Of a stretch of 64,000 bases of DNA, positions 46,156 through 54,240 are shown piece after piece. The DNA lies in NCBI RefSeq assembly GCF_041321095.1, contig NZ_JBGGWE010000002.1:310001-374000 (forward strand), written 5' to 3'. The translations under genes and the position numbers were made by a program. The first letter of the stretch is position 1; each line of letters begins with the position of its first letter. The notes under the pieces are model-generated. The model had not been told where the DNA came from and did no database searches. It saw only the letters and a program-made list of their open reading frames with translations. Source of the DNA: Fibrella arboris (GTDB lineage: Bacteria; Bacteroidota; Bacteroidia; Cytophagales; Spirosomataceae).

Positions 46156-47079
46156 ATGCCGCAACTTAGTACGCGCCACCTGCTTGGCATCAAAGACCTG
46201 AACCAGACTGATATTCAGCTTATTCTGGAGACAGCAACCCAATTTAAAGACGTTATCAATCGGCCCATCAAGAAGGTGCCTTCGCTGAGAGACATCACGA
46301 TTGCCAACGTCTTTTTCGAAAATTCGACCCGTACCCGCCTCTCCTTTGAACTGGCTGAAAAACGGTTATCGGCCGATGTCGTCAACTTTTCGGCGTCGGG
46401 TAGTTCCGTAAAAAAAGGCGAAACACTACTCGACACGGTCAATAATATTCTGGCCATGAAAGTCGACATGATCGTCATGCGGCACAGTAGCCCGGGCGCA
46501 CCACATTACCTCTCGTCGCGCATTCCGGCCAACGTTGTCAACGCGGGCGATGGCACGCACGAGCACCCCACCCAGGCACTGCTCGACTCCTTTTCGATGC
46601 GCGAGAAGCTGGGCGATCTGGCCGGAAAACGCATCGCGATCATTGGCGACATTACCCATTCGCGGGTGGCCCTCTCGAATATATTCTGCCTGCAAAAACA
46701 GGGCGCCGAGGTGATGGTCTGCGGCCCAACCACGCTGATTCCCAAGTACATGACATCGCTGGGTGTGCGTGTCGGCCACAATGTACGTGAGGCGCTACAG
46801 TGGTGCGATGTGGCCAACGTGCTCCGCATTCAGTTAGAGCGGCAGCAGATCAAGTACTTTCCCAGCCTGCGTGAGTACAGCCTTTATTTCGGTATCAGCC
46901 GACAGATGCTCGACGAGTTGGACCGCCCCATTGTACTGATGCACCCCGGCCCGATCAACCGGGGCGTTGAGCTAACCTCCGATGCCGCTGATTCGCCTCA
47001 TAGCATTATTCTGGACCAGGTCGAAAATGGGGTCGCTGTGCGCATGGCGGTGCTGTATCTTCTAGCCCAGGAGAAATAG
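46156..47079 (+). CDS. pyrB: Aspartate carbamoyltransferase catalytic subunit
   Basis: Makes N-carbamoyl-aspartate from carbamoyl phosphate and aspartate, the first committed step of pyrimidine synthesis. The 307-aa length is standard. Key motifs are the carbamoyl-phosphate site FENSTRTRLSFELA, the SSVKKGETLLDTV loop, MRHSSPGAPHYL, HPTQALLDSFSMRE, and the aspartate-binding MHPGPINRGVEL. No pyrI regulatory chain or PyrR gene follows. Confidence 0.95.
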   Translation: MPQLSTRHLLGIKDLNQTDIQLILETATQFKDVINRPIKKVPSLRDITIANVFFENSTRTRLSFELAEKRLSADVVNFSASGSSVKKGETLLDTVNNILAMKVDMIVMRHSSPGAPHYLSSRIPANVVNAGDGTHEHPTQALLDSFSMREKLGDLAGKRIAIIGDITHSRVALSNIFCLQKQGAEVMVCGPTTLIPKYMTSLGVRVGHNVREALQWCDVANVLRIQLERQQIKYFPSLREYSLYFGISRQMLDELDRPIVLMHPGPINRGVELTSDAADSPHSIILDQVENGVAVRMAVLYLLAQEK

Positions 47080-47109
47080 ACCAGCTGCCTGAAAACACGT
47101 ATTGACGGC

Positions 47110-47117
47110 TACTTTTG
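47110..47117 (+). promoter_or_regulatory. -7 box 4 nt before the pgeF ATG
   Basis: TACTTTTG matches TAnnTTTG, and the ATG follows after only four bases. Transcription would start at or next to the ATG, which predicts a leaderless mRNA. Confidence 0.5.
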
Positions 47118-47121
47118 CGGT

Positions 47122-47871
47122 ATGGAAAATGCTTCATTCAGAACACCTTCCCTCTTCAGGCCGTTTGCTGAGTTGATTGCTGCCGAAAGCACACGGCACG
47201 GCGGCGTCAGCCGGTTGCCCTACAGCTCGCTGAACCTCGGTATCAACACCGACGATGACCCTGCCCACGTTGCTGAAAACCGCCGCCTGTGGCTGGCCAA
47301 CTGGCAGTTGACCGAAGGAAATCTGGCCAGTTCGTACCAGGTTCACGGCACTGCCGTGCAGGTAGCAACAGCAGGCGGGCGAACCACGGGGTATGATGCG
47401 CTGATCACCAATGTACCTGGCCTCGCCGTGGGGGTGACCGTCGCCGACTGCACGCCTATTCTGGTTTTCGACACCCGTAATCGGGCCGTAGCGGCCATTC
47501 ATGCGGGTTGGCGCGGAACGGTTGGCGGCATCGTGACCAATACACTGCTGGCCCTGCAAACAAACTACGGCACCCAACCCGCCGATTGCCTGGCCTACGT
47601 AGGTACGTGTATCGATGCCTGCTCGTTCGAGGTCGGACCAGCCGTTGCCAGCCAGTTCAATGCCAGCAGGGTGACTACCGGGTCAGAGACCGGAAAACAG
47701 CTGGTCGATCTGAAACAGGCTACTGCCGATCAGCTTCGCGCCTTCGGCTTAACAGATACCCAAATCGAGATTTCCCCCTACTCGACCGTCTTGCACAACG
47801 GTGATTATTTCTCGCACCGGCTCGAGGCGGGCCTTACTGGCCGTATGCTGGCTATAATTGGCTTACGGTGA
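47122..47871 (+). CDS. pgeF: Peptidoglycan editing factor / purine nucleosidase of the YfiH-LACC1 family
   Basis: The product is 249 aa, a cytosolic metal enzyme of the YfiH (PgeF) family. Members act on purine nucleosides and in E. coli prevent mis-incorporation of serine into peptidoglycan precursors. Family motifs are STRHGGVS near the N-terminus, SYQVHGTAV, the zinc ligand region VTVADCTPIL, AAIHAGWRGTVGGI, and the cysteine in GTCIDACSFEVG. Its mRNA is probably leaderless. Confidence 0.9.
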   Translation: MENASFRTPSLFRPFAELIAAESTRHGGVSRLPYSSLNLGINTDDDPAHVAENRRLWLANWQLTEGNLASSYQVHGTAVQVATAGGRTTGYDALITNVPGLAVGVTVADCTPILVFDTRNRAVAAIHAGWRGTVGGIVTNTLLALQTNYGTQPADCLAYVGTCIDACSFEVGPAVASQFNASRVTTGSETGKQLVDLKQATADQLRAFGLTDTQIEISPYSTVLHNGDYFSHRLEAGLTGRMLAIIGLR

Positions 47872-47974
47872 GGTATCCGCTTTGTAAGATCAGCTACATT
47901 TTCTGCTTTTTATTCGCGTTATTGCCAACACGATACACACGCTATTCGACGTACGTACCTATTCCTTTTCCTCC

Positions 47975-48925
47975 ATGTACACACCCAACTTTGGTAACGA
48001 AGCCCGTACACTGGTAACGGGGACCGTAAATCAGGCAAAAAGCCGTTTTATTCGTAAGCCCAGCGTACGGTCAACAATTTTATACACGCTGGCGGCGATG
48101 TTGGTATTTGGCCTGGTTGGTTTCCTGGCCCATGCCATCGTCATCAACGAATTCCTGCCTGCCACCAGTGACATCGGCCTCTGGACCTATGCCATCACGC
48201 TGGGCATCGTTTTCCTACTGGGCATGGTTCATGTAACGGTACTGCGCTCCATGTTCGGCTGGATCAAAGTAGACGATTACATGACAGGGACCATCATGAC
48301 CCTATATATCGGCCTGGTGGGCAGCCTTACGCTCTTCGCGCTCACGTTCTCGCCAAAGCTATTTGAATCGCTCAATACCCAGGAGTTTCGCGGTAACGTG
48401 CGACCGCTGATTAGCACGATGCTGGCTTTTCCACTTCCCTATTTCATCACCTGGGCCTATGAGCTGTTCGAGCAGATTCCGCCCAAGATTTATAAAATCT
48501 GGAAATACAATCCGCTGATCCGCCTCCCCAACCTCACAGAGCGCGATCGAAACAATACAAAGGTGGTCACGTTTGTGCTCGACGTGAACTACAATGAGCC
48601 TAATCCTTACGATATGCGCTCGAAGATTCCTGATGTCATGCTCGTTGGCGATGGCTTCAAGCTGACCATCGACGAAGACAACCGGAAAAATCCAAACCGG
48701 ATGATTCAGATCGCTAATCCCAGGGGCGAGTTCTACGAATGGTATTTTTATATCCGCCGGGCATGGTACCGGCCCTACCGGTTCGTAGACCCCTACAAAA
48801 CTGTAGAAGAAAACCAGCTTCGCGATGGTGACCGCATCGTTTCACGTCGCCGGGCGCCAACACCGGGATCGGCACCCCGCCCCGGAGCCGCTGGGCTCAG
48901 CCGCCCTGGTATGCCCGTGCGCTAA
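47975..48925 (+). CDS. TssN-like type VI secretion membrane protein (tentative)
   Basis: The product is 316 aa with four N-terminal membrane segments (TILYTLAAMLVFGLVGFLAH, GLWTYAITLGIVFLLGMVHV, GTIMTLYIGLVGSLTLFALT, LISTMLAFPLPYFITWAYEL). A cytoplasmic domain follows (TKVVTFVLDVNYNEPNPYDM, GEFYEWYFYIRRAWYRPYRF) and a Pro/Ala/Gly-rich basic tail. The layout and C-terminal text resemble TssN, an accessory protein of the Bacteroidota type VI system. No other tss gene is in the window, so it is either an orphan copy or another membrane protein with the same layout. Confidence 0.55.
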   Translation: MYTPNFGNEARTLVTGTVNQAKSRFIRKPSVRSTILYTLAAMLVFGLVGFLAHAIVINEFLPATSDIGLWTYAITLGIVFLLGMVHVTVLRSMFGWIKVDDYMTGTIMTLYIGLVGSLTLFALTFSPKLFESLNTQEFRGNVRPLISTMLAFPLPYFITWAYELFEQIPPKIYKIWKYNPLIRLPNLTERDRNNTKVVTFVLDVNYNEPNPYDMRSKIPDVMLVGDGFKLTIDEDNRKNPNRMIQIANPRGEFYEWYFYIRRAWYRPYRFVDPYKTVEENQLRDGDRIVSRRRAPTPGSAPRPGAAGLSRPGMPVR

Positions 48926-49129
48926 GGGTATGGGCCGGATTTTGGCTGTCCGTTGAAAACATCGTTACTTGCCAGGGAGGGAGTGGCGCATACGGAAATC
49001 AGGTAATTGAGTAAATGGTCAGTAAGCAGTAGCCACCTTGCCCGCGGCAGAACTACCAATAGCCTTAGTTACTCAATTGTTCGGTTTCTTACTGTCCAAT
49101 TACCCTTTTTGCACTAAAATCACGTCGAC

Positions 49130-49819
49130 ATGAATCGTTCTGAATTTTTGAAGTTAGCCTTCGGCGCGGCAGCCGGTCTTACGCTTGCCCAAACCCGTGT
49201 CATGGCCCTACAGCAGGCTGGCCCATTTACCCTGCCCGCACTTCCCTATGATGCAGCTGCCCTTGAGCCACACATCGACAAAATGACGATGGAGATCCAC
49301 CACGGTAAGCACCATAAAGCCTACGTAGATAACCTGAATAAGGCCGTGGCAGGTACGGCAATGGCGAGCATGGATATTGATCAGCTAGTCCGTAGCATCG
49401 ATGCCAAAACGCCGGCTGCGGTTCGGAACAACGGGGGTGGTCATTGGAATCACACGTTTTTCTGGAATATCTTATCGCCCAAAGGCGGAGGACAGCCCAA
49501 AGGAGCGCTGGCCGAAGCCATTAACAAGAAATACGGCTCATTCGACAAGTTCAAGGAAGAGTGGGGCAAAGCGGCAACCGGTCGGTTTGGGTCTGGCTGG
49601 GTGTGGCTGATCAAAGACGGCAACGGTGTCGATATTATTTCTACGCCAAATCAGGATAACCCGTTAATGAAACTGGCCGAAAAGCCAGGTACACCATTAA
49701 TCGGCTTAGACGTTTGGGAGCATGCCTACTATCTGAAGTACCAGAACAAACGCCCGGATTATGTAGCTGCCGCCTGGAATCTATATGATTGGGATAAGGC
49801 CGCTAAAGCCTTCGCTTAA
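49130..49819 (+). CDS. sodA: Superoxide dismutase, Fe/Mn family, with N-terminal export-like signal
   Basis: Converts superoxide to peroxide and oxygen. The 229-aa protein carries a ~30-residue leader (FLKLAFGAAAGLTLAQTRVMA) not found in cytosolic enzymes. It looks like a Tat-type or Sec-type signal with only one arginine. Metal ligands are the His in MEIHHGKHHKAYVDNL, His in GGHWNHTFFW, and Asp and His in GLDVWEHAYYLKYQ. The enzyme may act in the periplasm. Metal choice (Mn or Fe) cannot be decided safely; the symbol is provisional. Confidence 0.9.
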   Translation: MNRSEFLKLAFGAAAGLTLAQTRVMALQQAGPFTLPALPYDAAALEPHIDKMTMEIHHGKHHKAYVDNLNKAVAGTAMASMDIDQLVRSIDAKTPAAVRNNGGGHWNHTFFWNILSPKGGGQPKGALAEAINKKYGSFDKFKEEWGKAATGRFGSGWVWLIKDGNGVDIISTPNQDNPLMKLAEKPGTPLIGLDVWEHAYYLKYQNKRPDYVAAAWNLYDWDKAAKAFA

Positions 49820-49837
49820 CTAAACCGGCTCATTGCC

Positions 49838-49896
49838 TAAGCGCCAGCCAGGTACGTTTGCTTTGAGATTCAGCAAACGTACCTGGCTGGCGCTTA
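49838..49896 (+). terminator. Hairpin made of two inverted CAGGTACGTT words after the SOD gene
   Basis: Perfect 25-nt arms (49838-49862 and 49872-49896) with a 9-nt loop lie 19 bases past the stop. Each arm contains the iterated word CAGGTACGTT in opposite orientation. Inverted pairs of uptake sequences act as terminators in Neisseria and Haemophilus, and this one has the same design. Confidence 0.8.
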
Positions 49897-49958
49897 GTTG
49901 ATTCCCCCCCCACAAGAAACCTGGGAGTGCCCCGTCTATTGAATGGCGTTCCCTCTTC

Positions 49959-50077
49959 AGTTGGCTCGATAGCCAGGTTATAGGCTATCCGGCCAACTCG
50001 CCGGGCGAGTAAACGATTGGATTAATCGTGTATAGCGATGCTACCTGTCTGAAAAGGCACGAAAGGCCTGAGGTAGC
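49959..50077. other. Structured intergenic region with three stems
   Basis: Three stems can be drawn. The first pairs 49959-49965 with 49992-49998 and 49968-49974 with 49983-49989. The second is a perfect 7-nt stem at 49996-50010 with a 1-nt loop, sharing three bases with the first. The third pairs 50040-50046 with 50071-50077. All lie upstream of the -7 box for the next gene, so they would not be in its leader. The region may be a small RNA or only folded spacer; I recognise no known riboswitch. Confidence 0.35.
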
Positions 50078-50120
50078 CACAGGTGAGTAAAGGAATCTGT
50101 TACTTTAACGGCCGTTTTTG

Positions 50121-50128
50121 TAATTTTG
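50121..50128 (+). promoter_or_regulatory. -7 promoter box for the 2OG oxygenase gene
   Basis: TAATTTTG matches TAnnTTTG and lies 24 bases before the ATG at 50153. Confidence 0.55.
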
Positions 50129-50152
50129 CGCAGACAAACTTCGTCACCAACT

Positions 50153-51109
50153 ATGACTGATTTATCAGAATACAACGAAATTCCCTCGCTTGATTTAGCG
50201 GATTTCACGTCAGGCGATCAGGCCCGTCGCAAGCAATTTGTGGAAGATCTGGGCAATGCTTTTACCAATATTGGGTTTGTTGCCATACAGAATCACGGCC
50301 TGACAGATGCCCTGACTAAAAACCTTTATTCGGCCGCTCAGTCTTTTTTTTCAGCACCAGACGACGTAAAGAAGCAATATGAGCACCCGGAGCTCAACGG
50401 GCAACGCGGGTATATCGGGAAGGGACGGGAAACAGCCAAAGGGTTCAAGGTGGCTGACCTGAAAGAATTCTATCATGTTGGACAACCCGAGCCGGAAGGT
50501 GAGATGCCAGCGAATATTTTGCCCGCCGAGTATCCCGACTTTGGCCAGTATACCATTGAAACGTATCGTATTCTTGAGCAAACGGGCAAGACGCTCCTAC
50601 GCGCCATTGCGATCTATTTGAACCTGCCCGAAGATTACTTTGAACCCAGAGTCCGTAAGGGCGACAGCATTCTGCGGGCGCTTCACTATTTCCCGCTCGA
50701 CCCTACAACAACGCCCGACGGGGCGGTTCGGGCTGCGGCTCACGGCGACATCAACCTGATCACGCTGTTAATGGGCGCCTCAGCGGATGGCCTTGAAGTA
50801 CTGCGCCGCGACGGCAAATGGATCGCCATTACGGCCCTGCCCGACCAGATCATTGTTAATGTAGGAGACATGCTCGATCGGTTAACAAACCACCGGCTAA
50901 AGTCAACGATTCACCGGGTTGTGAATCCACCCAGAGAAAAGATGGGTACGTCGCGCTATTCGATCCCGTTTTTCATGCACCCCCGGGCCGACATGGACCT
51001 GACTAGCCTTGCCAGCTGCATCGATGCTGAAAATCCTAAACTCTATTCAGATATGACCGCTGGCGAGTTTCTCAACGAACGGCTGATGGAGCTAGGTCTT
51101 AAAAAATAG
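50153..51109 (+). CDS. Isopenicillin-N-synthase-like 2-oxoglutarate/Fe(II) oxygenase
   Basis: A cytosolic non-haem iron oxygenase of 318 aa, started at the ATG at 50153 that fits the promoter box. The N-terminal DIOX_N-like region has IPSLDLADF and IGFVAIQNHGL. Iron ligands are the His and Asp in AAHGDINLITLL and the later His in HRLKSTIHRVVNP. The Arg and Ser of RYSIPFF would bind 2-oxoglutarate. The substrate is unknown. It resembles the family used in ethylene, gibberellin or antibiotic chemistry, but most bacterial members have no assigned product. Confidence 0.88.
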   Translation: MTDLSEYNEIPSLDLADFTSGDQARRKQFVEDLGNAFTNIGFVAIQNHGLTDALTKNLYSAAQSFFSAPDDVKKQYEHPELNGQRGYIGKGRETAKGFKVADLKEFYHVGQPEPEGEMPANILPAEYPDFGQYTIETYRILEQTGKTLLRAIAIYLNLPEDYFEPRVRKGDSILRALHYFPLDPTTTPDGAVRAAAHGDINLITLLMGASADGLEVLRRDGKWIAITALPDQIIVNVGDMLDRLTNHRLKSTIHRVVNPPREKMGTSRYSIPFFMHPRADMDLTSLASCIDAENPKLYSDMTAGEFLNERLMELGLKK

Positions 51110-51174
51110 TCGCGATACGCTAACTTGCCAAAGATGTACTACCGGCAAGTTAGCTTATCTCAGCCCATCACCCG

Positions 51175-52374
51175 TTGAAACGCCCTTCTACCCTGACGCC
51201 CGTACGAAAAATTCGGCATATCATCTTTTTGAAAGATGTGCTGATTCTGGCTGTTACAACGTTTGGGGGGCCGCAGGTGCATTTAACCATGTTTCTCGAC
51301 CTGCTTGTCAGTAAACGGCGCTATTTCACTGAAGCTGAACTGATGGAGCTCACCGCATTGTGCCAGTTGCTGCCCGGCCCAACCTCCACCCAGACCATCA
51401 CAGCTCTGGGCTATAAGATCGGGGGACCCAATCTGGCCTATCTAACGCTGTTAATCTGGTGCTTACCGGCTACACTGGCCATGACCGCCGCTGCCATCGG
51501 CGTTTATTACATACAGATACATAACGGGTCACTGGCGTTTACGCGGTACATCCAGCCCATGGCTGTTGGTTTCCTGGTGGTGGCAGGTTATCGCATTGGC
51601 CGCAAGGTGATCCAGAATCAGACCGGCCTGGTGCTGGCTGTGCTGGCTGCGCTGGCTGCCTACGCGTTCAGGTCGCCTTACCTGACCCCCATCGTTATAC
51701 TCATAGGTGGTCTGACAACCTCGTTGGCATACCGAAAACATGAGAAGATGACGCACCAACCCATGCAGATCCAGTGGGCCAATTTTGGGCTCTGGTTTGG
51801 TGTACTGGCTGGGGCAGCCATACTAGGCGCCGTTACCCAGTCATTGCCCGTTCGGTTGTTTGAAAATTTTTACCGGAACGGAAGCCTTGTTTTTGGCGGT
51901 GGCCAGGTACTGACGCCAATCCTGTACAACGAATTTGTGGCGTTTAAGCAGTACGTCACTCGCGAAGAGTTTCTCTCGGGATTGGGCTTAGTACAGGCCA
52001 TGCCAGGGCCCGTATTTTCGTTTGCGTCCTATATTGGTACACTGGCCATGCGCACCGAGGGACTTCATGGTCAATTGTTAGGGAGTCTGGTCTCGACCGT
52101 TGGTATATTTCTGCCAGGTACGTTCCTCATCTTTTTTGTGTATCGATTCTGGGATCAACTCAAACGGCACCGGCCGGTTCGGGCCTCACTGGAAGGTATC
52201 AATGCGGCCAGTACGGGGTTAACAGCCGCTTCAGCTATAATCCTGTTTGAACCGATGGTGCCTCATTGGCCCTTTGTGGCCGTGGTGCTTGGCACCATAT
52301 TATTACTTGAATTTACTAAGTTGCCCCCTTACACCCTCATTCTTGGTGGCCTTGGACTCGGCCTTATTTTGTAA
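51175..52374 (+). CDS. chrA: Chromate transporter, ChrA family (two-domain)
   Basis: An inner-membrane protein of 399 aa made of two homologous halves, each with about six hydrophobic segments. The repeated signature is FGGPQVHLTMFLD...LCQLLPGPTSTQT in the first half and FGGGQVLTPILYNEF...LVQAMPGPVFSFA in the second. ChrA proteins export chromate or related anions by exchange. The start is probably TTG at 51175; there is no ATG before the first motif. The stop is 10 nt before the protease gene, so they may be cotranscribed. Confidence 0.88.
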   Translation: MKRPSTLTPVRKIRHIIFLKDVLILAVTTFGGPQVHLTMFLDLLVSKRRYFTEAELMELTALCQLLPGPTSTQTITALGYKIGGPNLAYLTLLIWCLPATLAMTAAAIGVYYIQIHNGSLAFTRYIQPMAVGFLVVAGYRIGRKVIQNQTGLVLAVLAALAAYAFRSPYLTPIVILIGGLTTSLAYRKHEKMTHQPMQIQWANFGLWFGVLAGAAILGAVTQSLPVRLFENFYRNGSLVFGGGQVLTPILYNEFVAFKQYVTREEFLSGLGLVQAMPGPVFSFASYIGTLAMRTEGLHGQLLGSLVSTVGIFLPGTFLIFFVYRFWDQLKRHRPVRASLEGINAASTGLTAASAIILFEPMVPHWPFVAVVLGTILLLEFTKLPPYTLILGGLGLGLIL

Positions 52375-52384
52375 TAACTCCCTC

Positions 52385-53860
52385 ATGACCTACTTTCCTA
52401 CCCTTTCACGTGTGCTCATCGTGTCAATCGCGCTGACGCTCACAAATTGCGCCCGCAATCCGGTTACCGGCAAGCGTGAGCTCAGCATGATGTCGACCGA
52501 GCAGGAGATTGCCATCGGCAAAGAGTCGCATCCCTCTATTGTGGCTTCGATGGGCCTGTATGAAGATGCCCGGCTACAGGCCTTTATGAATGAGAAGGGT
52601 AAAGCGATGGCTGCCATTTCGCATAGACCTGAACTACCTTATCAATTCTACATTGTTGACTCTCCCATTGTAAACGCCTTTGCCGTACCGGGTGGGTACG
52701 TTTATTTCACCAGGGGGATTTTGGCGCATTTCAATAACGAAGCTGAATTTGCCGGAGTACTGGGTCATGAAATCGGCCACATCACGGCTAAGCACGCGGC
52801 ACGCCAGCAAACCAGTCAGATCCTGACAACGGGAGGCGCGTTGCTGGGCGCCATTTTGCTCGATAAATCGGGCGGGCTGCTGGAATCAGCCATGCAGGGG
52901 GCCCAGTTATTGCAACTCAGCTACAGTCGGGCCCATGAGTCAGAATCGGATCAGATCGGGGTTGGCTACTCCAGTAAAATCGGGTATGACGCCAACAAAA
53001 TGGCCGATTTCTTCGCCACCATTAAACGAATACAGGACAATTCGGGACAGAGTGTACCCAATATGTTATCGACTCACCCCGATCCGGGGAACCGTTATAC
53101 CAAGGTGCATGAACTGGCTCGGGCTTATCAGCAACAGAATCCGGGCAATTACAAAGTAAATCGCGATACCTATTTACGGTTGATCGATGGCCTGCTGTTC
53201 GGCGACGATCCTAAGCAGGGGTTCGTTGAAAATAATATCTTTTACCACCCAGAACTACGGTTTCAGTTTCCGGTACCAGCCGGATGGCAGACACAGAACT
53301 CACCAAGTCAGTTCCAGATGGGGCCTAAAGACGGCAAGTCGTCGATGATCATGATGCTGGCGAAGGGAAGCTCGCTCGACGAAGCAGCCCAGACAATGGC
53401 TAAAGAGCTGGGTCTGAAAATACTGGAAAGCGGCAAACGGACCGTGAACGGCAACCAGGCACTGGTCGTCATTTCACAGCAAGTACCCCAACAGCAGCAA
53501 GGCCAGACGTCGCCACAGCAAACGGCCGCCAATACATTGCAGATCGGCACGTACCTGATTCAGTATAATAATGCCATCTATGCGTTGCATGGCCTCTCAT
53601 CAGCGGCTGATTTCGAGAAGTCGTTCCCAACCTTTCGAACTGTGTCAGAAGGGTTCCGTTCACTCACGGATCCCGAAAAATTGACTCGTAAACCTGACCG
53701 TATTTACGTTCGCCAGGCACCGCGGGCAGGTACGTTCCGCGAGGTAATGACGAGTATGGGTATGACTGCCAGCCGAATTGACGAATTAGGGGTTGTCAAT
53801 AGCCTGAAGGCCGACGACCCGGTCGAGAAGGGAACACTGCTTAAAATAATTGCCAAATAG
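52385..53860 (+). CDS. M48-family metalloprotease lipoprotein
   Basis: The product is 491 aa from the ATG at 52385, with a lipoprotein signal (ALTLTNCARNPVTGK). The zinc-protease core is HEIGHITAKHAARQQ with a downstream Glu in RAHESESDQIG. This is the layout of BepA/LoiP-like periplasmic proteases that handle misassembled outer-membrane proteins. The C-terminal third (from about residue 290) reads as a separate beta-rich domain ending LKADDPVEKGTLLKIIAK, a LysM-like or BON-like tail seen in larger M48 proteins. Confidence 0.9.
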   Translation: MTYFPTLSRVLIVSIALTLTNCARNPVTGKRELSMMSTEQEIAIGKESHPSIVASMGLYEDARLQAFMNEKGKAMAAISHRPELPYQFYIVDSPIVNAFAVPGGYVYFTRGILAHFNNEAEFAGVLGHEIGHITAKHAARQQTSQILTTGGALLGAILLDKSGGLLESAMQGAQLLQLSYSRAHESESDQIGVGYSSKIGYDANKMADFFATIKRIQDNSGQSVPNMLSTHPDPGNRYTKVHELARAYQQQNPGNYKVNRDTYLRLIDGLLFGDDPKQGFVENNIFYHPELRFQFPVPAGWQTQNSPSQFQMGPKDGKSSMIMMLAKGSSLDEAAQTMAKELGLKILESGKRTVNGNQALVVISQQVPQQQQGQTSPQQTAANTLQIGTYLIQYNNAIYALHGLSSAADFEKSFPTFRTVSEGFRSLTDPEKLTRKPDRIYVRQAPRAGTFREVMTSMGMTASRIDELGVVNSLKADDPVEKGTLLKIIAK

Positions 53861-53926
53861 TTGACTAACTGGCATTTGACTTAACAATATTTAGCTTGTC
53901 AGTAGAAAATATATACGACTGTCTGT

Positions 53927-53934
53927 TATTTTTG
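53927..53934 (+). promoter_or_regulatory. -7 promoter box for the 80-aa protein gene
   Basis: TATTTTTG matches TAnnTTTG and lies 24 bases before the ATG at 53959. Confidence 0.5.
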
Positions 53935-53958
53935 CGGTGACAACCCACAGGTAGTTGT

Positions 53959-54201
53959 ATGAGTCGCGCCCCGCGTTTTTTCAGTGATCAGTCTTCCATT
54001 CGGTTGGCGGTAACGCTAGCGCTGAATGGACTATGTATTGCAGCGGCGATAGCGCTCCGGTATATGCTGCCCACTACGTTTCAGCGACCAACACTCAGTT
54101 TCCCAAACGTCGGTGATTTTAGTATCGCCAACTGGTTTGCCAACCGGCTTGCCGACATTGTTTCTCTCCTGTTTGAATTGCTTCGTCACTTCATTTACTA
54201 G
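53959..54201 (+). CDS. Small membrane protein of unknown function
   Basis: The product is 80 aa with one clear membrane segment (LAVTLALNGLCIAAAIALRY) and an amphipathic C-terminus (NRLADIVSLLFELLRHFIY). It has its own -7 box and terminator, which supports that it is a real gene. I do not recognise it. Confidence 0.65.
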   Translation: MSRAPRFFSDQSSIRLAVTLALNGLCIAAAIALRYMLPTTFQRPTLSFPNVGDFSIANWFANRLADIVSLLFELLRHFIY

Positions 54202-54233
54202 AAAAGGCAGACCATCCGGCTGCCTTTTCTGGT
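54201..54233. terminator. Terminator between the 80-aa gene and glgE
   Basis: Perfect 10-nt arms (54201-54210 and 54220-54229) lead into a short T-run on the plus strand and an A-run that becomes T on the minus strand. It probably serves both convergent genes. Confidence 0.75.
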
Positions 54234-54240
54234 CTTACCC

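Noticed and set aside
49897..50120. Cobalamin or other known riboswitch before the 2OG oxygenase gene
   Set aside because: No known aptamer core was recognisable, and the -7 box lies downstream of the stems.
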